This document shows positions 24,234-33,036 of a stretch of DNA of 64,000 nucleotides, piece after piece. Origin of the DNA: JAQWQB01 sp047636995 (GTDB lineage: Bacteria; Bacteroidota; Bacteroidia; Flavobacteriales_D; Sanyastnellaceae); assembly GCA_047636995.1 (NCBI GenBank), contig JBLIGQ010000001.1, forward strand, positions 62,001-126,000, given 5' to 3'. A model generated the notes under the pieces. It did no database searches and was not told where the DNA came from. It saw only the letters and a list, made by a program, of their open reading frames with translations. Position 1 is the stretch's first letter. The number at the start of each line of letters is the position of its first letter. The translations under genes and the position numbers were made by a program.

Positions 24234-25694
24234 ATGCTCAAGTTCATTGCCAAAAACTCAATCCTGTATACGTTTGCGAACCAAATCCCCATGTTCGCAA
24301 ATTTGCTTTTATACCCTTTAATTTCTGAGTTTCTAACGGCCTATGATTATTATGTTTTTGGAACGGCAATGGGCTATATGGGCCTGTTTGGTATGATTGC
24401 AGATTTGGGAATGTCACCGCTCTTCCAGAATGCCTTTTTCAAGAAAGAGAAGCATTACAGAAAGTTCTGGGCCCGATACTTAGGTTTCCTTTTACTCTAT
24501 AAAATGTTCTACGGCCTCGTTGCTGGAACAATGATTTGGCTTGTCTTCAGAAATGATTTACCAAGTGACCGGTTGTGGCTACTTATATCGCTTCTCGTGA
24601 TTCCGCTGGTCACATTTGATCTTACCCGAGGAGTAGGAATGCGCTTGATGCAGTTTAAGCACAAGCATAAAGTAGTGCACCTATCTACAGCCATTGCAGG
24701 TATTTTAACGGTTGTTACAACGTTCATTACTATTTACATCATGAAGCTGGGATATCTGGGTTTCTTCATCTCAAACTTCGTGAGCGTTATTTTCCAGGGA
24801 ATTTTCTTCGCCTTTGTGATCTATGGCAAAGAGCGAATATTGCCCAGCTTCAAATTGAAACGAAGACAAATCAAGGGGTGGTTAAAAATATCACTTCCCT
24901 TAATCCCGCATAAATTCTCAGACTACCTTTTGACCTCGAGTGACCGTATTATTCTGGATCAATATGTTGGTGTTTCGAATGTGAGTACAACTACTGTTGG
25001 AATGTATAATGTTGCCTACAACTTTGCGAGTTACTTCAACAGCTTCAGCGCCCAGGTGAACACCGTTGTTTCCCCTATTTACTTCAGTCTTTTTCGAGAC
25101 AAGAACCCGAGGGTACATTTGATCATACGTCAGTTTACCTTCATTTGGTTGGCCTTCAATTACCTCGCTGCTACTTTGGCAGGTTTGTGGTCTAAAGAAG
25201 TTTTTTCGTTCTTCTTTATGAACAACAAAGACGGACTAGAAACGGCTTATAAGTATACCATATTCTTGTTCATGGCGTTTTGCTACCGTCCGCTTTACGT
25301 GGCCTCCGTGGAGTTCATCATTTACCAAGAGAAAACGATGTCACTCTTCAAAATCACTACGGCAGCGGGCATCTTAAATGTGGCTCTTAACTTAGCATTA
25401 GTGCCATTTTGGGGTGTTGAAGCAGCCATCTTTTCAACGTTTATCTGCTACATGTACATGGGAGTTTCAGGCCATCTTTTCAAGGATACGAAACAGTATT
25501 TACCCCTGCCCTATTATCCGCTCACCGTTTTTGCTGTTGTGACCATCACTGGATTTCTGGTATACTATGCCGTAGAGCTGCATTGGTTAATCAAAGCAGT
25601 GATTACCCTCATCACATTGCTTTTAGCCTTCATCTTCTATTTAAAGAAAGGCAAGCCCGTGATCAAAGAGGTTCAACAAATCAGAGTGAAGTAA
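24234..25694 (+). CDS. Polysaccharide flippase (Wzx-like, MOP superfamily)
   Basis: 486 residues with about 12-14 hydrophobic helices throughout. The N-terminus NSILYTFANQIPMFANLLLY, GYMGLFGMIADLGMSPLFQN and SDYLLTSSDRIILDQYVGV are typical of O-antigen/polysaccharide transporters of the MOP superfamily. It should move the undecaprenyl-linked repeat unit to the periplasmic side for polymerisation by the Wzy-like protein at 45207. The ATG begins one base after the preceding TAG, so it belongs to the same transcript; the next gene has its own promoter box. Confidence 0.9.
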   Translation: MLKFIAKNSILYTFANQIPMFANLLLYPLISEFLTAYDYYVFGTAMGYMGLFGMIADLGMSPLFQNAFFKKEKHYRKFWARYLGFLLLYKMFYGLVAGTMIWLVFRNDLPSDRLWLLISLLVIPLVTFDLTRGVGMRLMQFKHKHKVVHLSTAIAGILTVVTTFITIYIMKLGYLGFFISNFVSVIFQGIFFAFVIYGKERILPSFKLKRRQIKGWLKISLPLIPHKFSDYLLTSSDRIILDQYVGVSNVSTTTVGMYNVAYNFASYFNSFSAQVNTVVSPIYFSLFRDKNPRVHLIIRQFTFIWLAFNYLAATLAGLWSKEVFSFFFMNNKDGLETAYKYTIFLFMAFCYRPLYVASVEFIIYQEKTMSLFKITTAAGILNVALNLALVPFWGVEAAIFSTFICYMYMGVSGHLFKDTKQYLPLPYYPLTVFAVVTITGFLVYYAVELHWLIKAVITLITLLLAFIFYLKKGKPVIKEVQQIRVK

Positions 25695-25701
25695 CGTTCC
25701 T

Positions 25702-25709
25702 TACCTTTG
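25702..25709 (+). promoter_or_regulatory. Candidate internal -7 box TACCTTTG
   Basis: It matches TAnnTTTG in the 44-bp gap after the flippase gene, 29 nt before the ATG at 25739. It suggests a new transcription unit inside the locus. Confidence 0.45.
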
Positions 25710-25738
25710 TGCATTAAACAATCGTTCTAGCCCTTTCT

Positions 25739-27127
25739 ATGCCCCTACTTACTTTCAGTCAGCTTCGCGAAGGAATTGACCAACGAATAACAGATCCTGC
25801 AATCACTATGGGTGAGCATTTCTGTTTTTACAAGTTGTTTCAACATGCATTGACCTATTCCTTGACTGAGACGAATGAAAAGCTACTTCCGAATCGATTG
25901 CATTGGCCCATTTTCGCCCAAAAATGTATTTTCAGATTAAAGTCGTTGCGAAACAGCACCCAACCGAAGGCCATGAAAAGGATCCTGTTGATGGATGATG
26001 GACGGATTGGTGCAGATGAACATGGCCGCATGAAATCTTACTATTTCGGCACCATTTTGGATGAAATAGGTAGAGAAAATGTAACGATCGCAAGAGACCA
26101 CAAGCATGATTCAGCTTTACCTAGGGAATATGAGATTGGTGATTTACTTCCGTTTGCGAACAAAGCATTAGACACAGATGAAATACGGATGCTCAAAGAC
26201 ATCCAATTCGTCTTAGACAGAGCAAAAAAAGTGGGGAACTTCACACCCCATGAGTTTAATCATATTACCTCTTCGCTTCATAGCTTTTTTGAACAGTACC
26301 ACATGTTCTATCAGTGGCTTAAGACAGGAGAAGTACAAGTGTTGTTAATGACTAATCATTACCACCGAGAAGGCATCATTGCCGCGGCTAAAGACTTGTC
26401 AATCAAATCATTTGAATTCCAGCATGGACTTATTTCTGGTCAGGACCTCTACTACGTTTACGGTAAGAAGTTAGCTCCATTTGAACAACAAGCATTCTTC
26501 TGCGACCACCTGGTTGTATTTGGCACCTATTGGAAAGATATCTTGTTAAAAGGTGCTGGTTATGGAGAAGATCAGATAATGATTGCAGGAGACTACTCAA
26601 TCCAAAGCAAAGGCTGGTTGGTACATAAAGGCGCCGTAAAGCAAAACGCCATTTTCATTGGGGCGCAAAAAAACATGCCAGAGTATTACATCAAATACAC
26701 CAAAAATTTATTGGCCATTTTAGCGAAGAACCATCCAGATTGGGAAGTATGGGTCAAACTTCATCCGTATGAAAAAGAACCAGAATTGTATAACACTTTA
26801 CTTACTTCATCACAATGCAAATTATACGGAAATGGTGATGATCTGATGTTATTACTCAGTCAATGTAAAATTCAGATCAGTGTTTACAGCACAACCTTTT
26901 TTGATGCGTTAGGACTGGGGGTCCTAAATCTTTCGATACAAAACTATACTTCAGGAAGTGACTATGCTGCTTCTATGGTTACCGAAGGCGTTGCTCTACC
27001 TATTGATTTTGACTCAGATCCTGTTGCGCTCTTCGATGAATCTTCGCCTAGAGATTTGTTGCAAAGAGAAGATGTTTACGCTGGAGTTAACCTCTCGAAT
27101 TTAAAGCAGTTGATTGGTTTAGCGTAA
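25739..27127 (+). CDS. Putative GT-B glycosyltransferase, family not recognised
   Basis: 462 residues, no signal peptide or membrane helix. It has the two-domain look of GT-B capsule enzymes: KSFEFQHGLISGQDLYYVY (about 223-240) resembles the QHG motif of sialyl-, Kdo- and polysialyltransferase-like proteins, and WEVWVKLHPYEKEPELYNTL (about 338-357) with QISVYSTTFFDALGLGVLN (about 377-395) matches the HP and ST motifs that bind the CMP or NDP donor. Given the sugar-acid genes upstream it is a good candidate for the transferase of the module 1 product. The exact GT family was not identified. Confidence 0.65.
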   Translation: MPLLTFSQLREGIDQRITDPAITMGEHFCFYKLFQHALTYSLTETNEKLLPNRLHWPIFAQKCIFRLKSLRNSTQPKAMKRILLMDDGRIGADEHGRMKSYYFGTILDEIGRENVTIARDHKHDSALPREYEIGDLLPFANKALDTDEIRMLKDIQFVLDRAKKVGNFTPHEFNHITSSLHSFFEQYHMFYQWLKTGEVQVLLMTNHYHREGIIAAAKDLSIKSFEFQHGLISGQDLYYVYGKKLAPFEQQAFFCDHLVVFGTYWKDILLKGAGYGEDQIMIAGDYSIQSKGWLVHKGAVKQNAIFIGAQKNMPEYYIKYTKNLLAILAKNHPDWEVWVKLHPYEKEPELYNTLLTSSQCKLYGNGDDLMLLLSQCKIQISVYSTTFFDALGLGVLNLSIQNYTSGSDYAASMVTEGVALPIDFDSDPVALFDESSPRDLLQREDVYAGVNLSNLKQLIGLA

Positions 27128-27186
27128 GTTGGAATTTGTATATTACGTCTTCGTTAGGACCGCCCGGTCTACAAATGAGAGAAAAC

Positions 27187-28890
27187 ATGCTTAAGAAATT
27201 AACTAATTTGATAGCGCTACTATGTGTTATTAACGTCTCTGCACAGGAAGACCCTGCTTCTGCAGTTGCTATTTCATTGCAAGATTATTTACAAATCACC
27301 TATGATGGCCAAGCGTGCTCCTCAACCTCAGGTACTTTAGGAGCCTCTGACTCTGGAGAACCGGCCTGTGCTGGGATTTCCTCAGATGACGTTTGGTACT
27401 CTTTCACGGCCACTAGTCAAGCTGTTAAAGTTGTGGGAGTTACCGTTAACTTTGACATGGTTCTTCAAGTGATAGACGCTGGAACAATGGTTTCAATTGC
27501 ATGTCAAAACACAAACGGGGCTAGCTCGGGAGAGGTTCTTTATGTGAATACACTTCAACCTGGCGGGAACTATTTTGTACGTGTTCATTCTTCAGATGGC
27601 GCTGGAGCTGGGGCATTTGACCTTTGTGCTCAATATTTACCCTCGGCAGAAGTTAGAAATGGATGGTACCCAACTTTTTCTCCAGACGATGGACTTCCGG
27701 GATACAAAATCAACCAAACTATCAACAGAACCACTTACACCCCGTATAACGGACTAATAGAAGGAACACGTTGGCTGTTTGTAGACGTGGGGAATGGAGA
27801 TACGTTCACGAATGAGATCATTGGAAGCAATGGTGTAATGAGTTTGAACAGTGTCAACGGCTTGTGCTTCAACAAAACATATGACGTATACGCTCAAGTA
27901 CAGGTAGATGGATATTGGTGCGGTTATAATCTGGCTCGTCAGATTATAACCGAAGCTGAGCCTGTAACTGAATTAGAGCCAGCATATCCGGGGATGAATT
28001 ACAACTTGGATGGCGAGATAAAAGCACGTTTTGTTGGGTCAGAACAAAACCTAGAATGGAGATTAACAACAGACAATGGCACAACCGTTCTTTATCACCA
28101 AGGCGCAAGCTCAACAAGCTTCTGTTACTTAGATCTTGTAGACTGCATTCGTTACAATCGCATCTACATTGTTGAGATTAGAGCAGAATACTGCGGGTTT
28201 TGGGGTTCCTGGAGTGACCCTGAATTCATCATTATCAACCCTATCCCGTACGTTAATCTCCGCGAAGAGTATTGTGAAACAACGCAATACCCGGGAGCTA
28301 CATTGCAATGCGAATTTCTTGAAGTAGTTGACCAATATGCTTGGCAACTCTCACCTGTTGACCCTACAGACCCCACAATGACCCCTATTGGCCCTGCTAT
28401 TGTAACTTACAGCGTGAACACAACCGCGCTTTATCTTCTGCCTTTAGGAGTAGAGTTTGGGACAACTTATCGTGTGGGTGTTAAACCAATGCTGGGAACA
28501 ACAGACACTTGCAACAGTGAGCAAGAAGGTGATTATGGTTTTTTCTGTCTTGTTACTATTGGGGTTCCTGCTGAGCTATCAGATTGGGATGGCGGTACTT
28601 TGGCGCCAGAAGACACAAATTACGGGTTCAATGAATCGAATTTAACCGTATATCCTAATCCTGTTCCAAACGGATATGCTTCTGTTTTTGTTGCAGACAA
28701 GAGCCTAAATGGGAATGCGCTGATTCAGGTTTATAACATCGCTGGGAGTCTTGTTTCTGAGAAGCAATTCTTCTCTGTTGAAAACGCAAATGTGCTTCAA
28801 TTTGAAGTCCCTTCAGAGGTGAAAGGAAAGTACATTGTAGTGCTAAGTGGAGCTGACTACTCTTACTCAATGCCTATTATTGTCAACTAA
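27187..28890 (+). CDS. T9SS-exported beta-sandwich repeat protein inside the glycan locus
   Basis: 567 residues from ATG 27187 (start of the signal peptide MLKKLTNLIALLCVINVSAQ); starts at 27136 and 27175 would place extra residues before it. After a PPC-like domain (SDDVWYSFTATSQAVKVVGV, about 55-130) come three related units of about 90 residues with a WxFxx...GxxYxVxVk pattern (for example TRWLFVDVGNGDTFTN and YAWQLSPVDPTDPTMT). The end (LTVYPNPVPNGYASVFV to MPIIVN) is a type A T9SS domain. The unit pattern also occurs in the 1100-aa protein at 2638-5940. It is a likely cell-surface structural protein and breaks the polysaccharide locus into two parts. Confidence 0.82.
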   Translation: MLKKLTNLIALLCVINVSAQEDPASAVAISLQDYLQITYDGQACSSTSGTLGASDSGEPACAGISSDDVWYSFTATSQAVKVVGVTVNFDMVLQVIDAGTMVSIACQNTNGASSGEVLYVNTLQPGGNYFVRVHSSDGAGAGAFDLCAQYLPSAEVRNGWYPTFSPDDGLPGYKINQTINRTTYTPYNGLIEGTRWLFVDVGNGDTFTNEIIGSNGVMSLNSVNGLCFNKTYDVYAQVQVDGYWCGYNLARQIITEAEPVTELEPAYPGMNYNLDGEIKARFVGSEQNLEWRLTTDNGTTVLYHQGASSTSFCYLDLVDCIRYNRIYIVEIRAEYCGFWGSWSDPEFIIINPIPYVNLREEYCETTQYPGATLQCEFLEVVDQYAWQLSPVDPTDPTMTPIGPAIVTYSVNTTALYLLPLGVEFGTTYRVGVKPMLGTTDTCNSEQEGDYGFFCLVTIGVPAELSDWDGGTLAPEDTNYGFNESNLTVYPNPVPNGYASVFVADKSLNGNALIQVYNIAGSLVSEKQFFSVENANVLQFEVPSEVKGKYIVVLSGADYSYSMPIIVN

Positions 28891-29283
28891 AGAACAAAAA
28901 CTTTTTGAACCTTGTGTTGCGCTCCAGAAAAGATGTGAATGATAAACATTCCTTTCCCAAGTCTACTGGCATCTAGAACACACGTATCAAAATGTCTATT
29001 GGAATAAACGAGTTTGCCTTGTACATCATTGGCTTTAAAATGCGCTAGTTCTTGAAAAGAGCTATTTGTTAAAGAGCCTGCACTGAGGAGAACTCCGTTT
29101 CACATCATCTCCTTTGCCATCAATGTAATCAGTTGCCGCAGCGAAATCAGGTGAAACAGCATTCTCAGTAGTGCAACTTGAAGTATGTATCTCGCACTGC
29201 ACCTCCTAACTCTCCACACAACTGATAGCCAGCGAATTAATGGCTAACACCATTAGAAGAAAGAAGCTAAAGAAAAGTCGCAT
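28887..29283 (-). pseudogene. Decayed small T9SS-type secreted protein gene
   Basis: Read on the minus strand, ATG at 29283 opens a signal-peptide-like sequence (MRLFFSFFLLMVLAINSLA). An in-frame TAG follows at 29206-29208 after 25 codons, the frame then continues through TSSCTTENAVSPDFAAATDY to about 29105, and a frameshift moves the homology to another frame. That frame reads NGVLLSAGSLTNSS, FKANDVQGKLVYSNRHFDT and LDASRLGKGMFIIHIFSGA and ends QKVFVL at the stop 28887-28889. This last part is a clear type A T9SS sorting domain. One nonsense mutation and one frameshift make a functional product unlikely. The terminal bases overlap the end of the plus-strand gene. Confidence 0.7.
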
Positions 29284-29355
29284 TGGTTCCTATTGTATCA
29301 ACAGTATAAAGATCATCTGCCCTTCCTGACTATCTATCACCCTTCAATATGAGCC

Positions 29356-29415
29356 GGCAAAGATTTTGCCATTGGCAACATTTGGCGTTCATTTGGTAAA
29401 ACGCCAAGTGGCAAA
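29356..29415. repeat. Nested inverted repeats before the second half of the glycan locus
   Basis: TTGGCGTT (29382-29389) pairs with AACGCCAA (29400-29407) across 10 nt. TTTGCC (29365-29370) can pair with GGCAAA either just upstream (29356-29361) or at 29410-29415, giving mutually exclusive folds. It lies in the 217-bp non-coding gap between the pseudogene and the gene at 29501. Function unknown: a regulatory RNA fold, a cruciform or a mobile-element scar are all possible. No other structure was noted in 29284-29355. Confidence 0.35.
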
Positions 29416-29475
29416 TCGCATTCCCAATGTTGGAAACTTGAGCTACTGTCTTACACAAAAGCTCATGTAATTCCG

Positions 29476-29483
29476 CACTTTTG
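29476..29483 (+). promoter_or_regulatory. Candidate -7 box CACTTTTG (one mismatch)
   Basis: One mismatch to TAnnTTTG, 17 nt before the ATG at 29501, the same spacing as the box in front of the kinase gene. It probably starts the second transcription unit of the locus. Confidence 0.35.
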
Positions 29484-29500
29484 CACTGCAACCCTTTAAA

Positions 29501-30592
29501 ATGAAACCGCTGAAGCTAAAGACATTTCTTTCAGATGAAGGATTCGGTCACATTGTTAGACAACGTGCTATAATTGAAGCATTGAAGATTCACATGCCTG
29601 AACTTTCCGTCCTTCTACAAACCGAGCGCCACATTGAAGCAGCTGGGAGGTTAATTAAGGGGGTTGACACGAACAAGAAATACAACAACATCACTTGGCA
29701 CAAGCAGCCCAACGGATCACCCGATGTTGACTTAATCAAAATTGAATACGCACAATATCTGAAGCGATCTGAAGATTACATACATCAAGAACTGGAAGAA
29801 TGGGACAACCATGACTTCATAATTTCAGACTTTGTTTACGAAGCTTTTCCGCTAGCGAAGAAAAAAGGCATCCCTTCATTTGGTGTTGCTCACTTCACTT
29901 GGGATTGGTTCTTCTCTAAACTGTATCCGCCACCCTTGAAAACTGAAGTCATTTATCGTTTTTTTGAAATGGCGAAAATGGCTACGGCGCTATACTTTCC
30001 TCCATTCACGCCAGAAGAGATTCTAAAATACTACAAGGCGAATGCGAAGCAAGTGCCGCTCATTCTTCGCTCAGAAATCAACCACAAACCCTCAGGCTCC
30101 AAGGACAAATTCAAAGTCATGATCATGGACTCGGGGGCGGGTGTACTTCGCCGGTCAATTCTAAAAGCCCTTGACTCCATCGCAGATCTTGATGACTTTC
30201 AGTTTTTCGTCTCATCAAACATGCACCGTGCGCAATCTAACATCTCATTTATAGATAAAAATGAATTGATGGTTGATTACATCAATGAAATGGACTTGGT
30301 CATTGGAAGAGCGGGCTTTAACACCATCAGCGAGTGCATTGGCCTGCGCACCCCTATGTTGCTGATTGGCGAAGCCATGAATCCAGAGATGAATGAAAAC
30401 ATTCTGAACCTGAAGAAAGTCGGACTCGGTTCGTTTATTAGCATAGAAACATTTGAAAACGATTTAAGGCATTTCCTCCCGCTCTTCTTGCAACATGAGT
30501 ACAACTTCATTTCACAGAACATGAAGGACCATGAGCTTGCCGTGAATGGAGCAGAAGTCATTGCCCTTGATATACTGGACCGAATTTCATGA
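29501..30592 (+). CDS. MurG-like (GT28-type) glycosyltransferase or PseG-like enzyme
   Basis: 363 residues, GT-B fold. The N-terminus KTFLSDEGFGHIVRQRAIIE has the glycine-rich GxGH loop of GT28 enzymes; the C-terminal half has DLVIGRAGFNTISECIGLRT (about 265-284) and the NPEMNENILNLKKVGLG segment, as in MurG and in PseG/SpsG. PseG releases UDP from the sugar before NeuB-type condensation, so with the NeuB-like and CMP-synthetase genes downstream a hydrolase role in module 2 is as likely as glycosyl transfer. It joins the next gene by an ATGA overlap. Confidence 0.72.
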   Translation: MKPLKLKTFLSDEGFGHIVRQRAIIEALKIHMPELSVLLQTERHIEAAGRLIKGVDTNKKYNNITWHKQPNGSPDVDLIKIEYAQYLKRSEDYIHQELEEWDNHDFIISDFVYEAFPLAKKKGIPSFGVAHFTWDWFFSKLYPPPLKTEVIYRFFEMAKMATALYFPPFTPEEILKYYKANAKQVPLILRSEINHKPSGSKDKFKVMIMDSGAGVLRRSILKALDSIADLDDFQFFVSSNMHRAQSNISFIDKNELMVDYINEMDLVIGRAGFNTISECIGLRTPMLLIGEAMNPEMNENILNLKKVGLGSFISIETFENDLRHFLPLFLQHEYNFISQNMKDHELAVNGAEVIALDILDRIS

Positions 30593-31179
30593 GAACAATT
30601 GCCATCATTCCCGCTCGAGGCGGATCGAAAAGACTCCTTGGAAAAAACATTTATCCTCTTTTTGGGAAACCACTTATGGCTTATACTATTGAGGCACTTA
30701 AAGAATGCACTTTTGTAGACGCTATTTATGTGAGTTCAGATGATGACGCTATTCTCAAGGTAGCTGAAGAATGGGGAGCAATTCCGCTCAAGAGACCCGC
30801 GGCATTGGCTGACGATACCACACCTAAGATTGTGGCCATTAGGCAAGCTGCAGAAGACCCAAGAGTAATTGCAGATGGTGACGTAGAAAATGTGATCGTT
30901 GCGCAAGCGAACTCACCTCAACTCACTGCTGAACAATTCAGTAAAGGCTATCATCTAATGACTGAGCACAAGCTGTGGGAAATCATGAGCGCAGATGCCA
31001 ATGGCGTTCAAAATGCGGCGTTCAGGATTGTAAAAAGACACGCACTTTACAACACCTTTTTAAGCGCACATTGCGGATTCGTAGTTGCCAACAACTTAGA
31101 TGTGCACACCCTAGAAGACATTCAAGCCTTAGAAGCTTCAGAAAGCTTTAGAGCGCAGCACCAAAAAAGCTCCATGTAA
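30589..31179 (+). CDS. CMP-sugar acid synthetase (NeuA-like cytidylyltransferase)
   Basis: 196 residues, shorter than the usual 225-230. The signature IPARGGSKRLLGKNIYPLFG (residues 7-26) binds CTP; YVSSDDDAILKVAEEWGA and KRPAALADDTT follow as in acylneuraminate cytidylyltransferases. It should activate the product of the NeuB-like enzyme two genes downstream (33037). It is the second cytidylyltransferase of the locus, and differs from the SpsF-type enzyme at 18980. Confidence 0.83.
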   Translation: MRTIAIIPARGGSKRLLGKNIYPLFGKPLMAYTIEALKECTFVDAIYVSSDDDAILKVAEEWGAIPLKRPAALADDTTPKIVAIRQAAEDPRVIADGDVENVIVAQANSPQLTAEQFSKGYHLMTEHKLWEIMSADANGVQNAAFRIVKRHALYNTFLSAHCGFVVANNLDVHTLEDIQALEASESFRAQHQKSSM

Positions 31180-31180
31180 A

Positions 31181-33007
31181 ATGTGTGGAATTGCAGGATA
31201 CATAGGCCAATCAACGCCAAGCCAACAACAAATAGCTTCTTCTTTGCACTCCATGTTCCATAGAGGACCTGATGCAAACGGACACATCGTAATCTCAAAA
31301 TCAGGAGGTTCTGTTTGCTTGTTGCACAGCAGATTGAGCATCATAGATTTGGACCCGCGTTCGAATCAACCTTTTGAAAAGGGTCCTATTCACCTCGTTT
31401 TCAACGGTGAAATTTACAACTATGTTGAACTCAGGAAGACCCTGAAGTCACATGGCCACAGCTTCACCACTGATTCAGATACTGAAGTGCTCATTGCTAG
31501 TTATTTGCAATGGGGTAAAAAATGTACTGAATACTTTGAAGGCATGTGGGCTTTCGCCCTTTTTGATCACCGAGATGAAACACTCATGCTTTCGCGCGAT
31601 CGTTTTGCAGAGAAGCCCTTTTACCTTTATGAAACAGATAACGGACTCTTTTTCGCCTCAGAGGTTAAGGCCTTAAAAGCACTCACTGGTAAACGTTTTG
31701 ATGTAAACGTAGATCATCTTTTGCGTCTCACTACCAACGGACATAAATCGCTATACAAGACTGAAGAGACGTTTTTTCACGGGATATCAGAACTCCCTTT
31801 CGCTACCAATGCGATGGTTAATTTAACGGGGAAACGAACGGAAGAACGCTATTGGCAGCCTGTCCATAAGGAGCAGAAAATGTCAATGCAAGACGCCATT
31901 GACGGCACACGTGAGCGCTTGATTGAGAGTGTAAAACTTAGGCTCCGTTCAGATGTGCCACTCGCCTTTTGTCTTTCAGGAGGGGTTGACAGTGCCAGCT
32001 TGGTATCTATAGCAGCAAAAGAATTCAATGCCACTGCCCATACTTTTTCCATCATAGACAGCGATCATCGCTATGATGAATACGACAACATTCAGGCAAC
32101 AATTCAAGATACGGGATGCGAAAGCACGAAGATTATCTTAGAGCCTGGGGAAGAAAACATTACTCGTCTTGAATCACTGGTTGATTACCATGATGCTCCA
32201 GTAGCCACTATTTCCTATTTCGTGCATTCTTTCCTTTCGGAACGAATTGCTGAAAACGGATTTAAAATTTCCATTTCAGGAACTGCTGCAGATGAGCTCT
32301 TCACGGGGTATTATGACCACTACAACCTGCATTTGTATCAAATGCGGAATCATCCAGAATTTGCCCGCTTCAAAGCTGAATGGGAAAAATACCCGCTCCA
32401 ATATGTACGTCACCCTGATTTTCGAAAATCAGACCTGTACTTCGATAACCCAGCAAAGAGAGACCACATCTACTTAAACAATGATGAGTTTCGCGGGATG
32501 TTGAAAGCAGATTTCAATGAGCCTTTCACAGAGACGAAATACGCAGATGATCTGTTGAGGAACCGAATGATGAATGAGTTGTTTCACGAAGTGGTTCCTG
32601 TGATTCTGCATGAAGACGACCTCAATTCAATGAAATATTCGTTGGAGAACAGAAGTCCGTTCTTAGACAAAAATCTTTTTGAATGGGCGTACAGTATACC
32701 TTCCGAGCTCCTAATCAACGAGGGGTATAACAAATATATTCTTCGCCAATCAATGGAGGGCATTTTGAACGATCAGGTTCGCCTTTCAAGGGAGAAGAAA
32801 GGATTTAACGCCAGCATCAATTCCATTTTTGATTTCAACAACCCGAAACATAGATCTTACTTCTTAGACGATTCCCCCATTTTCGACTACTTTGACCGAG
32901 AGAAGATGGAAGGCATGTTGAACAAAGGGGTGTATCCGAACTCATATAAGAAATTCTTGTTCAGCTTCATCAATGCGAAGATCTTCTTGGAACAGCACCA
33001 GAAATAA
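31181..33007 (+). CDS. asnB: Asparagine synthetase-like amidotransferase (first copy)
   Basis: 608 residues. The mature N-terminal Cys2 (MCGIAGYIG) and RGPDANGHI form the class II glutaminase domain (1-190); the PP-loop LSGGVDSASLVSIAA (about 263-277) begins the ATP-dependent synthetase domain. In surface-sugar loci such enzymes (for example WbpS in Pseudomonas) amidate uronic acids rather than aspartate. It starts one nt after the CMP-synthetase stop. A second AsnB lies at 48543 in the same locus, which makes a glycan-specific role more likely than asparagine synthesis. Confidence 0.85.
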   Translation: MCGIAGYIGQSTPSQQQIASSLHSMFHRGPDANGHIVISKSGGSVCLLHSRLSIIDLDPRSNQPFEKGPIHLVFNGEIYNYVELRKTLKSHGHSFTTDSDTEVLIASYLQWGKKCTEYFEGMWAFALFDHRDETLMLSRDRFAEKPFYLYETDNGLFFASEVKALKALTGKRFDVNVDHLLRLTTNGHKSLYKTEETFFHGISELPFATNAMVNLTGKRTEERYWQPVHKEQKMSMQDAIDGTRERLIESVKLRLRSDVPLAFCLSGGVDSASLVSIAAKEFNATAHTFSIIDSDHRYDEYDNIQATIQDTGCESTKIILEPGEENITRLESLVDYHDAPVATISYFVHSFLSERIAENGFKISISGTAADELFTGYYDHYNLHLYQMRNHPEFARFKAEWEKYPLQYVRHPDFRKSDLYFDNPAKRDHIYLNNDEFRGMLKADFNEPFTETKYADDLLRNRMMNELFHEVVPVILHEDDLNSMKYSLENRSPFLDKNLFEWAYSIPSELLINEGYNKYILRQSMEGILNDQVRLSREKKGFNASINSIFDFNNPKHRSYFLDDSPIFDYFDREKMEGMLNKGVYPNSYKKFLFSFINAKIFLEQHQK

Positions 33008-33036
33008 ACCCATACACTTTAGATAACACTAGAAGC

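Noticed and set aside
29356..29415. Integron attC site
   Set aside because: Inverted repeats are present but the conserved R' and R'' core sites (GTTRRRY/RYYYAAC) at the ends are not, and no integrase is in the window.
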